A program made the position numbers and the translations under genes. The notes under the pieces are model-generated. The model was given only the letters and a program-made list of their open reading frames with translations, was not told the DNA's origin and did no database searches. A DNA stretch of 64,000 nt, taken from positions 19,028,636 to 19,092,635 of the forward strand of contig NC_040032.1 in NCBI RefSeq assembly GCF_000972845.2, written 5' to 3'. Every line of letters begins with the position of its first letter. Position 1 is the first letter of the stretch. Shown piece after piece: positions 48,101 to 62,104 of this stretch. Origin of the DNA: Larimichthys crocea. Lineage: Eukaryota; Chordata; Actinopteri; Sciaenidae.

Positions 48101-51100
48101 ACAATGCATACACTTGTGATAAAGATCAAAAGCTTGGGGTGCACCCTTTATCTACCACTGATGCCTTGAATGCAATATTAATGTATTAATTGCTACAACT
48201 GACAGATTGATCTTCAATTTGTAATCACCAATTTTCAGTTTTTTTCCAATAAAGCAGGTGTCATCACAAGCCCATAATGTTAAGTGATCTTGTGCTTCAG
48301 CTGTTCATACTGCATTTCCAAACACATTTGCAATCAATGAAAGAATCACACTTCTGACACCGTAGACTTGAAAACCCTGAGGGCCAGGGGCTGCAGGACA
48401 GTTGGTCTCTTTGCACAGTTGATAATCCAGATTTAGGCTTATAACCCAAAAGACCAGTCAATATTATGGATCTGACATTTGTTTTTTATTACATTGCTAT
48501 GAATCCCTTAAAGCGGCAATCATCGATTTCTTTGCCATGAGGTCAGAATAATTCCACAAAAGCACTAAAAATGCCTATATGGAGCAGATTTTAGTATGGT
48601 TTCTGTCTACCTGAGAAATGTAGGTCCAATATTCACTCTGCTTTTAGCTCTGCACAACAATGAGCTCAAAGAAACATATCTAAAAAGCTCCTTAAACCTG
48701 AAAGGAAGTGCAGACGTGGGTGTCTCTTACTGGGTTACTAGAAGCTTAATAGCTTACCATTCTATATGTTAACCTTAGTGTCCTCTATATGAGCATAAGA
48801 GAACACACAAAGCTTTTTTGACTAAAAGCTTTCCTAGCACGCTGAGTGTATGATGGGGTGCCATTCTGTTATCCTTCATGGGCCAGCAGCCTCATCTGAA
48901 TTGTTGACAGTGGCTAAATGACCCGAGAGGCATTTTTGGCAGCAAGTGGGTTAGATAAACTTGCTGAAATGGAGTCAGTCAAATCTTCCTCTCCAGGCAC
49001 CTCTGAGAGCCCCTTGGCTCCAGGGTCGAATGGTTATGACATCTATGCTTCCAAAATACTATTCTCCAGGTACATGTCACACTTTGCACAAGAAGTGTAA
49101 AGATAATGTACAAATCTTGGTTCAGTTTCTAAAAAGCAATCTTCAAACCAGATATGGTGAAACCCATTCAAGTGGATCTGTCCTGACCACAATTTGGAGA
49201 ATCCGAAGACTTCAGCTTGTAAGAGAAACTTTAATCCAAGAAAAGCTGATCCAGTCAAACAGCTGAACCCAATGAAGCTTAGTTAACACGGTACAGTGAC
49301 CAAATAATTCTGTCTGCCGGAGAAAGACCGTATATGCCACAAATCATGGACGTGGAAGGGGGAAGAATGAATCCGGTTGGTCTCATTTTTCAGAAAGGGG
49401 GAGCTGACCTGACCTCTGTTAGAGATTTCCCCATTATTAGTCTAACACATTCATGAAGTGGATGGCCTTCTGTTACTAGAGTCTGCCCTTTTCAGTCGAT
49501 GACTTCCTTTTTAATTCTCTATTTTTGCAGCCTGATAATGGGCCATGCAGGACGAGAGACATTTGAGTTGGGTGATGATGAGGTCAGTATTAATGGTGGC
49601 GTGTGGTGTAAAGGTGAGAGAAACAGGGCCAGATAGTCTCAGAGAAGAAAAAAAAAAGTTGTAAAGTTGCTATGTACGTGCTTGTTTTTCATTGCTAACG
49701 ACTAAGATCTGGACATTTCCTATTGCACAGAACCCCACAGATTTTTACAAATTGTAATGGCCAAGCACAGCTTCCTTCTCGGATTCAATCAGCATTTCAA
49801 ACAGATCCAATATTGTGCTCATTGACTGCTTTTGGAGAAAAAAAAATCGTCCAATCAGATCTTTGTAAGCAGGATCAAGAACTTCCTGCAAAGCTCTACA
49901 GGTTGCTCCTAGTGACCGCTACCATAAAACTAATTAAACAAAGGAAGAACAAAATAAGACAGAAAGAGTGTGTCCTTAGGAGCACAAAACAATGAGAAAC
50001 AGCCTGTTGTTCAATCAATCATATTTCCTCTTTCCTAATTAAAATGCAGATAAGCTATTTCAGCTGTTAACTCCTCTTCCTAATCTTTAAAACAAACACG
50101 CCCAGAGCAAGACTCTGTAGGAGGAGGAGAACAAGAAGCAATATTTTCCTTGCAACATGGAGCAATGTGGTTCATAGGAAGTGATCTTAATTTAGAGAAA
50201 CACTAGCAATAACAATACCCCTGGTGTGAGAAATAGTCGTAGCTATGTTCTCATTTGTTATGGGTAATTATACGGAGGTATTGCAATTAATTTGACAGTG
50301 ATATATGGGAGTTTAAATATGCTAAACATAGCACTTTTAAACCAAACTGGCGGTTACTTGCATGTGTGTGTATGGAGTGGTATAACCTGTGGTGGAGGAG
50401 GGAGGATAAGTTGTGGCATGTATCCAAGGCACAGGCCTCTCAACCTATATAGCCCACTGAATCAAACTGAGCCTGTAGTGAGGATTGGATATGGCAGATT
50501 CCGTGAACAGAGACTAACCTTAAATCCAATTGAATCTTTTGCAATCGCTTTACAGCCTCTGGCCAGTTCTGTGCTTATTCCTCACACCATCCCTCATAGG
50601 ACCAGAGACACTTCCTTCTCTCTGCAATCATCTCCACACAGATGTAAATGCATACCAAAGAAACTCTTATTCACATACCAGTGGATGATATAATAAGGAG
50701 CCAGAGTAGATATTAAGAAAAAGAAACCATAACCACTGGGATGTGGTTCAGGATTTATAATTGATGGGGATTCCACACTGCCTGCTTGAGATAGAATAAA
50801 CCTCCTTTACATAATTGAGAGTAGCTTGCTAATGTATTCCTCTTGAGCCTTTCCATTTGACCATATGTTGCTTGCTGTGATGGAAGCTTCAGCTGACAGC
50901 TCTTCCACAAACAAAAGGAAATTCATCTGTAAATGTTCACACACATCACTAGGGTATATCCAAGAGTCGGCTACAGAACTTTCTTGTAACCTTTCCTGAA
51001 CCCTTGGCTGTCTATCAGAAGGCAGAGTGATGATGCTGATCCCCTGAAAGGCGACCTGTTCTCGCAACTGAGACACTGTCTATCACTTACACACAGCTGT

Positions 51101-53373
51101 AACTTGGATATCCTTCAGTTGTAATAAGGGGACCTTAATCCAGCTCTCAACTTCGGCTGAGCTCCCACAGCGCATCTGTAATCTCAATCAAAGACAACAG
51201 CATAACTCCATGTGAGACAGTCGAGAGTGTCTGCTCCTGCATACTGATTCAGTAACAATCTAGAAATGAGTTATTAAGTAGAAAAAGAAATCGTATAAGG
51301 AGATGTGTCTGGGTTAATTTTAGAGTTTTCTCACTGCTGAAAAACAGTGATATTGGAGCAACAATCAATTCTATTTTAAAGAATAACTGTATAGAGTTTT
51401 AACACCAACTACCAAACTGATGTGGCAAAAATCACATTATGCCAGTAATAAGTCAAGCCTGAACACACATCATATCATATACATACTTTTTTCTAATGCA
51501 ATTAATTCATGCAATTCCCATTAACATATCCATATGTTGGAAAATTTCCTAGCTGGACAATTAACTTTATGTTACACCTGAATATTTTTTTTTTACTGAT
51601 TTAAGTTTTTCATTGTTGCTTTCAAGCTGTCCTTAAATGACCGACTAAACCTAAACTATTCACATTCAGGGAACCGTGACAAACACCCCACATAATTAAG
51701 ACGCACAATGCTACAACACTGTATAATCCCTTATTCCTTTCACACAAAATGCAAATACATTTTTGCAAACATGTAAATGGCCTCCATCATTTGTACATTC
51801 ATTTATGCAGGATGCCATTGTGCAAATCCTCACAAGCAAAATGCTAAATCCAACTACAATGTGAAAGAGAATGCAAATGTAATTTGTGAGATTAGTGATC
51901 ATTTTATCATAGTTGAATGCAGACATGCAGTAAATCTTATAGGTGTGCAATCTGTTCTCAAAAACACAGTACACAATATGTATAACATGTTGTGGAGTTT
52001 GGTGAGAGGAGAGTATTGCAGTCATTAGTTTAGTACTGCAGAGAAATTACAAAGCAGATTTTCAAATATTTAAAACGGAAAGAGAGCAAAGCAACGAGTA
52101 CTGATAGCATATCATCAAGCGCCACTTTACGTGGAGCACCATAAAACATTGCATGAACATAAAGTGAAGCTTAGTGTAGTGTCCATCATACACAATACTT
52201 GGAATCACTGTATCTCTCATTAGAGCAGTTTAGAGGTTTTGGATCTGCCTCCTAAATACAGTAGTATGATGAAGTTAAGCTTGTTACACCATTGACAACT
52301 GAAACAAATGGAACTGCATCAAAAGCATTAGCGCCATGTCAACTTCATTAGCCATGCAGCTGTACTTAACTTTTGTGTAATCAGTGTGGCCACAGCACTC
52401 CCCATCACTATTATCCCACGAGATTCTCCCAGAATGCCTCTGCCTTATAACAGATTCTGCTCGCACTGACAACATAATAGGAGAAGTGGAATATGTACTC
52501 ACCATGAAACATATGCTAACTAATTTATGACCGTGCTTAAAATACATTAGGCGCATATGTCCTAGTTCTCAGTTTCCCTGCACTGTCACCTCATCAATTT
52601 GTCTGGTTTAAACATGATTATGAACACTGGAAATACATAACTCCTACAGTTGGCTGCAGAATCTGTTGTTTGAACTTTAGCTGATGGTTGCTAGGAATTA
52701 GACTTAACTTTTAAACAGCTTGGAAGAGAGGTCATACAGAATAGATGGTTTGTCTAGGTGTCTGGTGAGGAAAATGTGTGATCTGCAAGTTACCCTGCAA
52801 GTCTGAGATATGGAGGGAGAGGGAATCTGAATGCCCATTTTCAATCTAAAGAGATTTTGTTCCTGACAGACTCAATTTTAATTGGATTTATCTGTCCAAT
52901 TCTTTCTGGAATAAATCTTCCTCTAAAGGACACCTGATCTGACACTTGTCATTGTCAACAAAGGCCAGAGAACCATCTATTAAATAGTTGATAGCTTTCG
53001 CCTTTGCCTGAAATGCAGTTTCTTGGGGCTTGGTTGTAATGCGGAAGGAAAAAGTGGTAGCATTTCTACACTTTTTGCAGTTTTCATTCTGATGACGGTA
53101 GCACTTTGCAGTATGTTCTCAAATATAATTAAAGAGAGGTGTTACTTCGTCATTGGACATGTTTGAATGAATCTACTGATCTAGTCTACTAATTAATTCA
53201 GTATTATTTTTATTATTATCACAACAGATTTTATTCATGCACCTCTGAGCACTCAACTGTGCAATCCTTCAAGGAAGCTTCAGGGTTTGATTACACACTA
53301 ATCAATACCATACTAGCATTTTCTGCACGTAAATATGCATTCCATCCCAACAACTTCCAAGCAAGTGCGACTG

Positions 53374-53374
53374 A

Positions 53375-53418
<44 letters not shown>

Positions 53419-53456
53419 GCATCCATCCATCCATCCATCCATCCATATATATGTGT

Positions 53457-53490
<34 letters not shown>
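53374..53490. repeat. Compound microsatellite (TATC)n (CATC)n (TG)n
   Basis: About eleven TATC units (53375-53418), then about six CATC units to 53446, a short ATATAT bridge and a TG run to 53490. The order suggests stepwise birth of one repeat from the next by point change and slippage. Confidence 0.95.
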
Positions 53491-53492
<2 letters not shown>

Positions 53493-54589
53493 AGGGTTTC
53501 TGGGCAGATTTATTGGACAACCGAACAAGATAACATTATCACTGGGAGCGTTATGACGTTTGCATGATCCTAACAGAGTAAAAGTTATGACTGTGAGATG
53601 GAGTGTGAGTTTATGACGCAAAGAGCATCAATATTTTTCAAAGGCCTAAGTAGTCCTCTGATGATGGCCAATTTTTTGATAAAGTATGACAGCCAACAGC
53701 TTGTATAAACATCAATATCGGTAATGTGATTTAAAATAAAACACTTGCATTAGTTTCAAAACTGTTGCGTCATGGAACTCTAAAATCCCATCAGTGACTG
53801 AAAGTATAAATGGATATTTGTCATTTTAACTGTACAAACGTACGATTTTATCGTGAGTGCCCAACAGCACGTCAGGCTTCAAGATGCCAGCGAGTTGAGC
53901 TAAGCCAGAGCACAAAAAGAAAATAAAGGCATTCACCTGAGTTAATTACTGTGTTTACTATTAATGGCTAAATTCTATAGACAAAGTCCAGAGCAGTGGC
54001 AGTGACTGAATGAGGAGCACAACAACAACAAAAACAGCAGGTCCTTGCCCAACCAGGCGCACTGATGTTTGACATGCTCCAGTGTCATGTCCTATATACA
54101 GTAAGACCTTTACACCTGCCCTCTGGACTGTATGTTACAGTGAACACACTGACTCAAAAGAAAACATTAATATCATTGAGGGGACTCAACCTGAACCGAG
54201 TCTATTCTTACTGCCAGAAGAATTCGCTGTCTATTGGCAATACACACATGTCACTGTGTGCATTTTCTCTGGATGCTATTTCCATATGAATGCGGCACAA
54301 TGTAGCTGTTTTTGGAGCAGGGGATCAAGGGATCCTTTGGCTAATTTGCTGAAAGGGGAGATAAAGTCGTTATGGATAACAGTGGGTGATGATAGAAATA
54401 TCAACGGTTATTGCTGCAACGTGAGGTGAAACAGAGAAGCATAACATCCTTGATATTGATGCTGAATAATCTCATTGTTTACAAGGCGAGGGAGGGTTTG
54501 AGATGTAACACCTGAACTCTAAAAAACACATTGGATGAGAAATACAAACACTGTGAAACAGTGTGAGATGGAGACGAAACAAGCAGACA

Positions 54590-54628
54590 GGGAGGGGGTT
54601 GGGGGTGGGGTGGCCCGGAGGGGGTGGG
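54590..54628 (+). other. G-quadruplex-forming motif
   Basis: The plus strand has GGG A GGGGG TT GGGGG T GGGG (54590-54610): four G-runs with loops of 1, 2 and 1 bases. It is followed by GG-CCC-GGA and two more runs, GGGGG and GGG, to 54628. Short loops predict a stable quadruplex. Its G-rich strand is the template strand for ncam1 if transcription covers this point. Confidence 0.75.
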
Positions 54629-57600
54629 TCTGTAGACAGCAAATGAAATCAGATTCCTTTACCACCTCTCTATACCACCCTATCTCATTTTCGCTGCAAG
54701 TATCCCATGGTGAAATTCGTCCGGAATCCGCAATCTGTCACTGGATGGTGTCATCCTAATGACACACTTGGCATACTGATGTCTCCCATCTGCATCCCGC
54801 TGCATCCAACAGAGTGGAAGTGCCGCTAACGCATACATTATTTAACCTTCTGAATGGGGCGAAGGAGATTGGTAAAAATAACATCTCTCTGTGGTCCAGC
54901 TGGATGCTGAGACACTCTATTACAGCATTTTCACTCCTCAGATTGTTAAATAATGTATGTACATAAGGCAGCAGGGAGGGAAGACACAGCCAGAGCCAAG
55001 AAGGAGAACAGAGTAAAGAGTTAGATAGGAAAAGACAGAGAGGTAAGAGGGAGCGAATTGGTGACTGCAGCCCACTAGTGTGAAAAGAAAAAAAAAGAAA
55101 AGGAAACTTGCCCTTGAAAAATGAGGACAAGCAGAAAGAACTAGGCTGACTCTAGCTCCCAAGTGAAATAGTACATATGGTAGTTCTGACTTATATATAG
55201 GGATGGTGCTTTATATGGATTTTTTCAACCATCTTTTGCTGCTGGGTATCATTATTATCTGCTTTTGTCAAATTGAGAGGGCTACCAGTCATAAAGTGAG
55301 GCAAAACTTCATCAATAACTGTGACATAGGGCACAAATAATGTTTAATTCTATTATCAGTGTCTCTAGAGATTCTCAGTCTTCTAGGTCTGTTGAATTAA
55401 GAATATTTTATGACTTAAAGTGTCCAGCTGCCTAGCATTAGTCAAAAAATGAACAGGGGACTGTGTCAGTGACAGTGTTCTCCCGCTACTGCTGTCCAGT
55501 ATCCGAGGAATTATGTTCACAGTGGAAGATTCTGCAGATCACGGTTTATGTGCAGTGCCAATAATCCCATCACAGGAAGTAGTGTGTCCTCTATGTAGAA
55601 AGCAAGGGCGTGAAGTTCGGGGGAGCGACATGCATGTACAGTGGCATATCCAATGTTCTTATTATAATGTGTGCAGTGTCACAGAGCTGGAACGGTTCAC
55701 ACAATCATTCCAGGATCTGATTTCAGAAAAAAAAAAATCAAGATGGATGCTGGTATGTTGATGCTTGAACCACTATACTGTTGGGTGGATGCATGGTATG
55801 TACTGCCCCTTTTTCTCTCTTGGATGTTTTTTTTCATGCAATACTGTTTTGGTTTGGTTTGTATCTGTTTGAATGTATTTGTTCTGATTTTGTGCTGCTG
55901 ACTGTCTTGGCCAGGACTCCAAGAAAAATAGATTTTTTAACCTCAAGTGGAATCGTTAAATCAGATTAAATTGAAAAAGAACAATCCCAAACCATAAGAG
56001 TATTTAAACCAGAAATGATTTGCCATAATCATGGCCTTTACTTAACCTTAACCATAGTGTCCATGTGTAAATATTGTAGAAAAGGGAGAATAGATACATT
56101 TAATCAAATGTTACAAAAAGTCACTGAACATTAATCAGTATCAACATTTTGTCTGGACACAGGGTTGAACACAACAAAACAACTCTGCCTCATAAAAAGT
56201 AAGCTAATTTGTCACTAATTAGCTTTGGGAGTTTTTCCCCTAACTGGCCACTAAACCATGATTAACATTTTTAGGGCCATGTTCAGGAAAATATCCCAGT
56301 CTTGGTTAAATATTAGATTAAAAAAAGTTAATGCATCATATCTAATCAAACGCTAATACTCAACTCTAGCTTTCAGGAGTGGACATATAATTACTAGGTA
56401 TCATGTAAAAAGTCCTTCAGATTAAAAGGACACAATAGATCGTTTGTTTGTGCTCTCTAGAACAATTTGACACCACTATTAGTAGTATGACATCATTTAT
56501 CTGTGCCTCCCAAAGCTGCTACAAATCAGTTAAAAAAATGATATGATGTTTTATGATGTGGCAAGGCTATGGTTAAGGATTGGTTAGGTCTAAGGAAACA
56601 TTGAGGTTTGGATTAAAACTGCCACTTTGCTAAGGTCTGGAGCTTTATTGGCATGGTGACAAACACATACTTAATGTTATGGAACAATCAAGGTCCTGCT
56701 TGCAATTTATCTGACTTGTCCCTTTGCTTTCATCATAATTAATACAGCTGCTAAATGGCTTTGTCTCTTCAAGGTAAACACATGCTGATGCTGCTGGTCT
56801 TCCTAGGAGGACAGTCTCTAATCAAGAAACACCAGTACATCAGTATTATAACACATGCAAACTTAAAATAAGTAGCAGAGCCAGAGCCTGGGATATCAAT
56901 GTTTATATGCACATACACCTACAAGCATAGACAGTCCATAACCAATATCTTAGAATGCAGAAAATGAATCCCTGAAGCAACATTTTAAATAGGAATGCCA
57001 TTCTTTGACCCTGAAGCTAACTGTTCTGCTGCTGACTGCCTCATCTCCTCAATCTGCTGTTTGCAGCCTAGAGTGCCAACCCTGGCTGTCTCCCCTGACC
57101 AGTGTTATCAACAAAGCAGCAAGCAACACACTATCTGGCTGCTTATCCTCATTGGGAGATTCCGATAACAGTAACAGTTAGTATGCAGCAGGCCTTCAGG
57201 GGATAGCTAGACTTTTTGAAATTCATTTTCACAACTATTTTTAATTACAATATTCTCTGGCATTCTCAGAAATATACCAAAGCGGAGATTCTTAAATTTA
57301 GAACATGTTGGTGAAAAAGAATCTTCTATTTTTTTTTGCACTTAAGCAGTATAATATCTTATAAACGGCAGTACAAGGATATAAAGTTGCATGGCTTTTT
57401 AATACCCTTTCATCAGTAAACCAAGGCATTTTCATTCCTTCTTCCTGGTTTGTTAATGTTGTTTTTCGACTCGGATCATTTCTAAAGGGGTAAACAGTCT
57501 GTCTTCCAAACAAGCTGGCATCACAGTACACCATCTACTGCATTAATTGTGAGAAATCGTCCTATTCTGTGAAGCCATTGTAAAATGCTTAGACAAAAAG

Positions 57601-60600
57601 AGTGCACCTTCCGCATTGGTCAACGTCATGTAAGTCATATTTTAATGTCCTTTATAATAAGTGGTATTATAACAAATTGTGATACTAAACAACTTTCATA
57701 ACGATATTGCAAACAGCTCAAGGCCTGTTTACCGTGAGCAGCATATGTGAATTTAATCAAAACCACAATAACCTTAAGTAATATTATATTATGAAGGTCA
57801 TTGATTTGATAGGCAAAAATGTAAAATCCACTGGGAATTTATGTTCTTGTTAATACTCTGGAAAGCAAGCCTGTCTGAAGTCCCATGGATCAGTTTAATT
57901 GGATATCAACATGGAAAGATTTGCTCTAATCCAATCCAAGGATCATTTGCTAAACTATGGTAAACAAGACTCAATCTGGTGCAGTGTTTTTTTTGTTTTG
58001 TTCATTTGCAAAAACACAATATTAACTTTGCTATAAAAGTAAATAAATGATGTTGTTTAAATGTAGGAAGTGCATATTGCATCAACTGATCTAATGCATT
58101 TGGACTGTTTCATAGTTTGGTTTATCTTTGTATTACCACAGACCACGACAAGAGGAAATTTAAGATTCTGGTTCATATATATGATAGTACCATAGCCCAC
58201 ATCAAATATGACTCAAAGGGGCCTCCTTAGTGCTGAAAAGGGTTTCTAAAAGCAGGAGACAAGTGGATACTTAGATTACTTCAGTTTTGCACTGCTTGCA
58301 AAATCTAAAAATGTCATGTGAAGAAAAGCAGTCAGAAACAAAAGAAACAGTGTTTGGAACTCCCCAAACACTTCAAATCTCTCATCTTGTGTGCTGCATA
58401 TCTGTGGTTGGCTGTGGGTGGTGTGTTGCAGAATGGGCTCTGTTTCTGTATTTTCTCTGGGTTTATATTTGTGTGTATGTTTATTCACGTGTTTGTACAC
58501 ACTCCACACTGTGTATGCGTTTAGTTGAAGGATTTATACTTTGGCGAGCTGCTTTGCCTGTGGCAGTGGTGACCACTATGTGGCCCTCAGCTTTGTCATG
58601 GTAAACAGACACCTTTGCTAGTCGGCTTTGCCCGGAGTATCTATTGTCTTCCTCTGGCCGCATAAACAAAAGCAGACTCCCATGGGTCCAGATGTACATA
58701 GTAAAAGCAGCCAAGATTTGAGAAGGGGTCTACATAAGCACAAGCTGGAGCTCAGTTTACAGAGCATCCACATCTCATGTCCTTCTGCTCTCTCTGCCTT
58801 TGCCCTCTTTTGTAGACAAGGGGCCAGTAACAACCATTTTCACCAAAGTACATATGTCCAGGTTGGTAGAGAAAACACTTGGCCATAGATAGGAGGTGGC
58901 TTTTTGGACACAAAACTTAACAGACAGGTAGTGTGTAAAAGTGTTTCTTCAAGCATTTTATTGTTGTCAGGGTAGAGGAAAGCATTTAAAAGGACAAGAC
59001 AACAACAGTTTAAACTGACAGTTACACTTATGGATTCTTTTAGGTGGGTTAACAGCCCTAACAGACAGGCCAATCCATGGCTATCCAGATTGAGTCCAGA
59101 AAAACTGGTCCATGGTACAAATGTGGATTTAAATACCTCCTAGCAGAGTACAAATTGAAAGAAGTGGGTCAGTGCCTTCCTAAATGACCCATATGACCAT
59201 TTCATATGAACATTTTCTGTGTTAGGGTTAAGAAAAGTGGAAGTATTGCCACACAGCCACAAGAGGCTGTTTGTCGGAAAAATGTGAAAATAATTAGATC
59301 TTTTTGAAAAAATGGCAAAAGTTGACCAAACTTTGAGAGATATCTTTTAAGCCAAAATGAATAAGAACATTTTATGACAACTGAGCATTCTAGAGCCACT
59401 AGGCACAAATACCTATTGTACCCACATGAAATAAACTGACCACATATACACCAGAGGATGGACCCCAGTGATTCTGAAAGCCACAAGAATTTTCCTTTAG
59501 TGCTACAGGGCAATAACAAAACATTCAATGTGTCTCCATTCCTAAAAATGCAAAATAGGTCAGTGTCTGCCAAAATGATATATTTGATCTAATCTGCCAT
59601 CTCTGTGGATGAGGATTTGATATAGTTTAGGTGACTAAAACTACTTGGTTAGAAAAAGACCAATCCTTGAAAAAGACAAATCTACAAACTCATGCTTTAT
59701 TTGCAGATGCATGTGGCCAACCTTCCATTTTCAACCATCCTGGATCTAGTCAGGCCATTCACAGCAGTTTATCTAATATGGAGCAGGTTTGATATGATGA
59801 CTGTACAGAGTGTGTGGCCAGTATAAAAATCTTTAAACAACCAAGATGGCTGCTACTGGTGTGAAGCTGTTTCCGTTGAATCTGCTGTTACACCAGAATT
59901 AAACAAACTAGAAGTTATATTTAACAAACAACTGCACTTCAAGTTGTTGATAAGAAAGAAGTCTTTATCATAGCTCTGATGAGATTTGGTAAGTTTAATT
60001 TACCAACTACATTACATCACACTTTTTGTTGCTTTCAGTGGGTCTATCGAATTGTGTCCAGAGGCCCTTTGGTCTATACCCGTGTGTACCCCTAAGTGCT
60101 TACTTCTCTTTATGGAAAATAATCTGACACTATCACTCATTGTGTTAGCAGACCAATACACAAGTTACTATTCTAACACAAGTAACACTTTCATCCTGTG
60201 AAGAAACAGGAAAATTCACAGCTTTCCTCTGGTTTAGTTTAGGTTTTCTACTTGCTCCTTCTTCTATGAGGGCAGCTATATTTACCCCCCACTCTCTGCT
60301 TATGTGGAGTACGCCCCAATTCCCAAAGCCATTTATTTTGACTGCAACCGCTGTCAAGAATTAATCTGAGTTATAGTGGTTCCTATGGCAACCCCCTACA
60401 TCAATTATGTACATATGCACTTGAAACAAAAAGGAAATTAATTTTTGTCCTCCTAAAACAGTCTCTCCTTCCAGACATGAACATACCCTGCCATATAAAC
60501 CCACTTTTGACAGGGTTTACATTTCAAAGAGGGGGGATAAGAAGGAACTTAAAACCATCAAAACACACTTTGATAGACTTAAGCAGTTTGGTTTGTTACT

Positions 60601-62073
60601 TATGAGACTGAGTTCTTTGTTGCATGGTTTTCTTTGGTCTTGTCCCCAAAAAACCTAGATGCCCAGGCCAAAGTTTCCTCTTTGATCAGCATTTAAACAA
60701 AAAAAAAAAAGAAAAAAGAAAAACATGGCTTCTGTTCATTTGCTTTAAGTTATTTGGGCTTGTATTAGCTCGAGGAGAACCGTTATGAGGATGGATACAG
60801 AATATAAACCATGGTCGCTCTGACTTGTGGCTCTTCCGACAATAAAGCTAATCCATTTAAGGGGTCATAAATTCTCATAAACTCAAAAAGAAGAGTTACT
60901 GCTAATATGTGGTGAGTGCAAAAGCAGCTACGACATCCTGTGCATTTCTATGAGATTTTGAAATGGAGGGCATGGCGGGAGGGAACACAAACACTAGTTA
61001 CGCAGAAGTTATTCTAGACTGAGTCAACAGTACAGATCTTAACAGATTGAGATTATTTTTGTCCAAGTCAGCTCATATGACCAGGAAGTGAATTCCATTC
61101 TGAATGTGTGGTCAAAGCATTGCAAAGTACGTCCCAATTCCCGGCATGGGTGATCCAGTTGATTTGGTAAGACATATCTGTTACAACAAAGTCAGAAGAG
61201 CCAAGAAACACGAGCAGTCAGAAGATCCGGTTGTAAACAAACCCCATTATAGTCAATTATATTCGGATGGGAAAATGAAGATGAAATATGTAAAGTTATA
61301 AACCAAACTGTCCAATGTAAACATGCATCACTGCTTACAGACCTACCGTTCTGTTTTTACAACATTAAAGGGTGGTTACCAACATTTTGGGTGGGCCCTT
61401 TTAGGTGTAGGTGTTAGTACAGTAATACAATGAAAAATATCAGGCATAAACATGAGACCTTGTCCCTTTGGTAAACTTCCGTCTTTCTTTATCTTTAGGG
61501 TAGAGAAACATTTTCATTTTTTAGACAGTCACATTGAAATATATTCCATGTGCTGCTGAATTCAGGTCATGTAATATAAAAGTAAAATGTTGGCTACACA
61601 ACTTAGGTGATGTCCAAAAATGACACTAGAGAGGGTTACCTACCTACTTACCAATGATCCAAGCCATCACCATGCAGAATATGCACCTAGAAATACCCAC
61701 CATTCATTCTTATATGAAGCAACAAGAAGTGACTTCTTCCCCACAAATAAACACAGCCCTGGTGAACAATAATTAACACATGTGTCTTTTATATATTCTA
61801 ACAATACACCCACCCTTCCAATTAGTGAGTCTTCTGAGAACTGTTGTTTATACAATATGTTATGCTTGAGTGTATTATGAGCGTGCACCGAGTGAACATG
61901 AAAATGCACTTAGCGTGAGTTAGGACATGACACATTGTTGTACTGTATTTCTGCCCTGATGAGGAGAGAGAGGTACGCACTGTAGATTTGTTCGACATGG
62001 CAATGTGGTCTTTCTATAATTAAATCTACCGCATCATATGTCTTTTGGATACATTCTGTGTTAGAGAGGTGTT

Positions 62074-62104
62074 TTTGTTGTTGTTGTTGTTGTTGTTGTT
62101 TTTT
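62074..62104. repeat. TTG trinucleotide microsatellite
   Basis: About nine consecutive TTG units between T runs. Confidence 0.9.

Noticed and set aside
50292..50693. 133-codon plus-strand open frame
   Set aside because: No domain recognised, low-complexity start and no supporting gene structure.
55513..55761. Plus-strand frame with C-P-L-C and H residues, considered as a zinc finger
   Set aside because: Only one CxxC pair and no regular finger spacing; most likely chance.
59160..59590. Similar direct repeats (GGTCAGTG...) about 400 bp apart, considered as long terminal repeats
   Set aside because: Similarity covers under 30 bp with many mismatches, and nothing element-like lies between.
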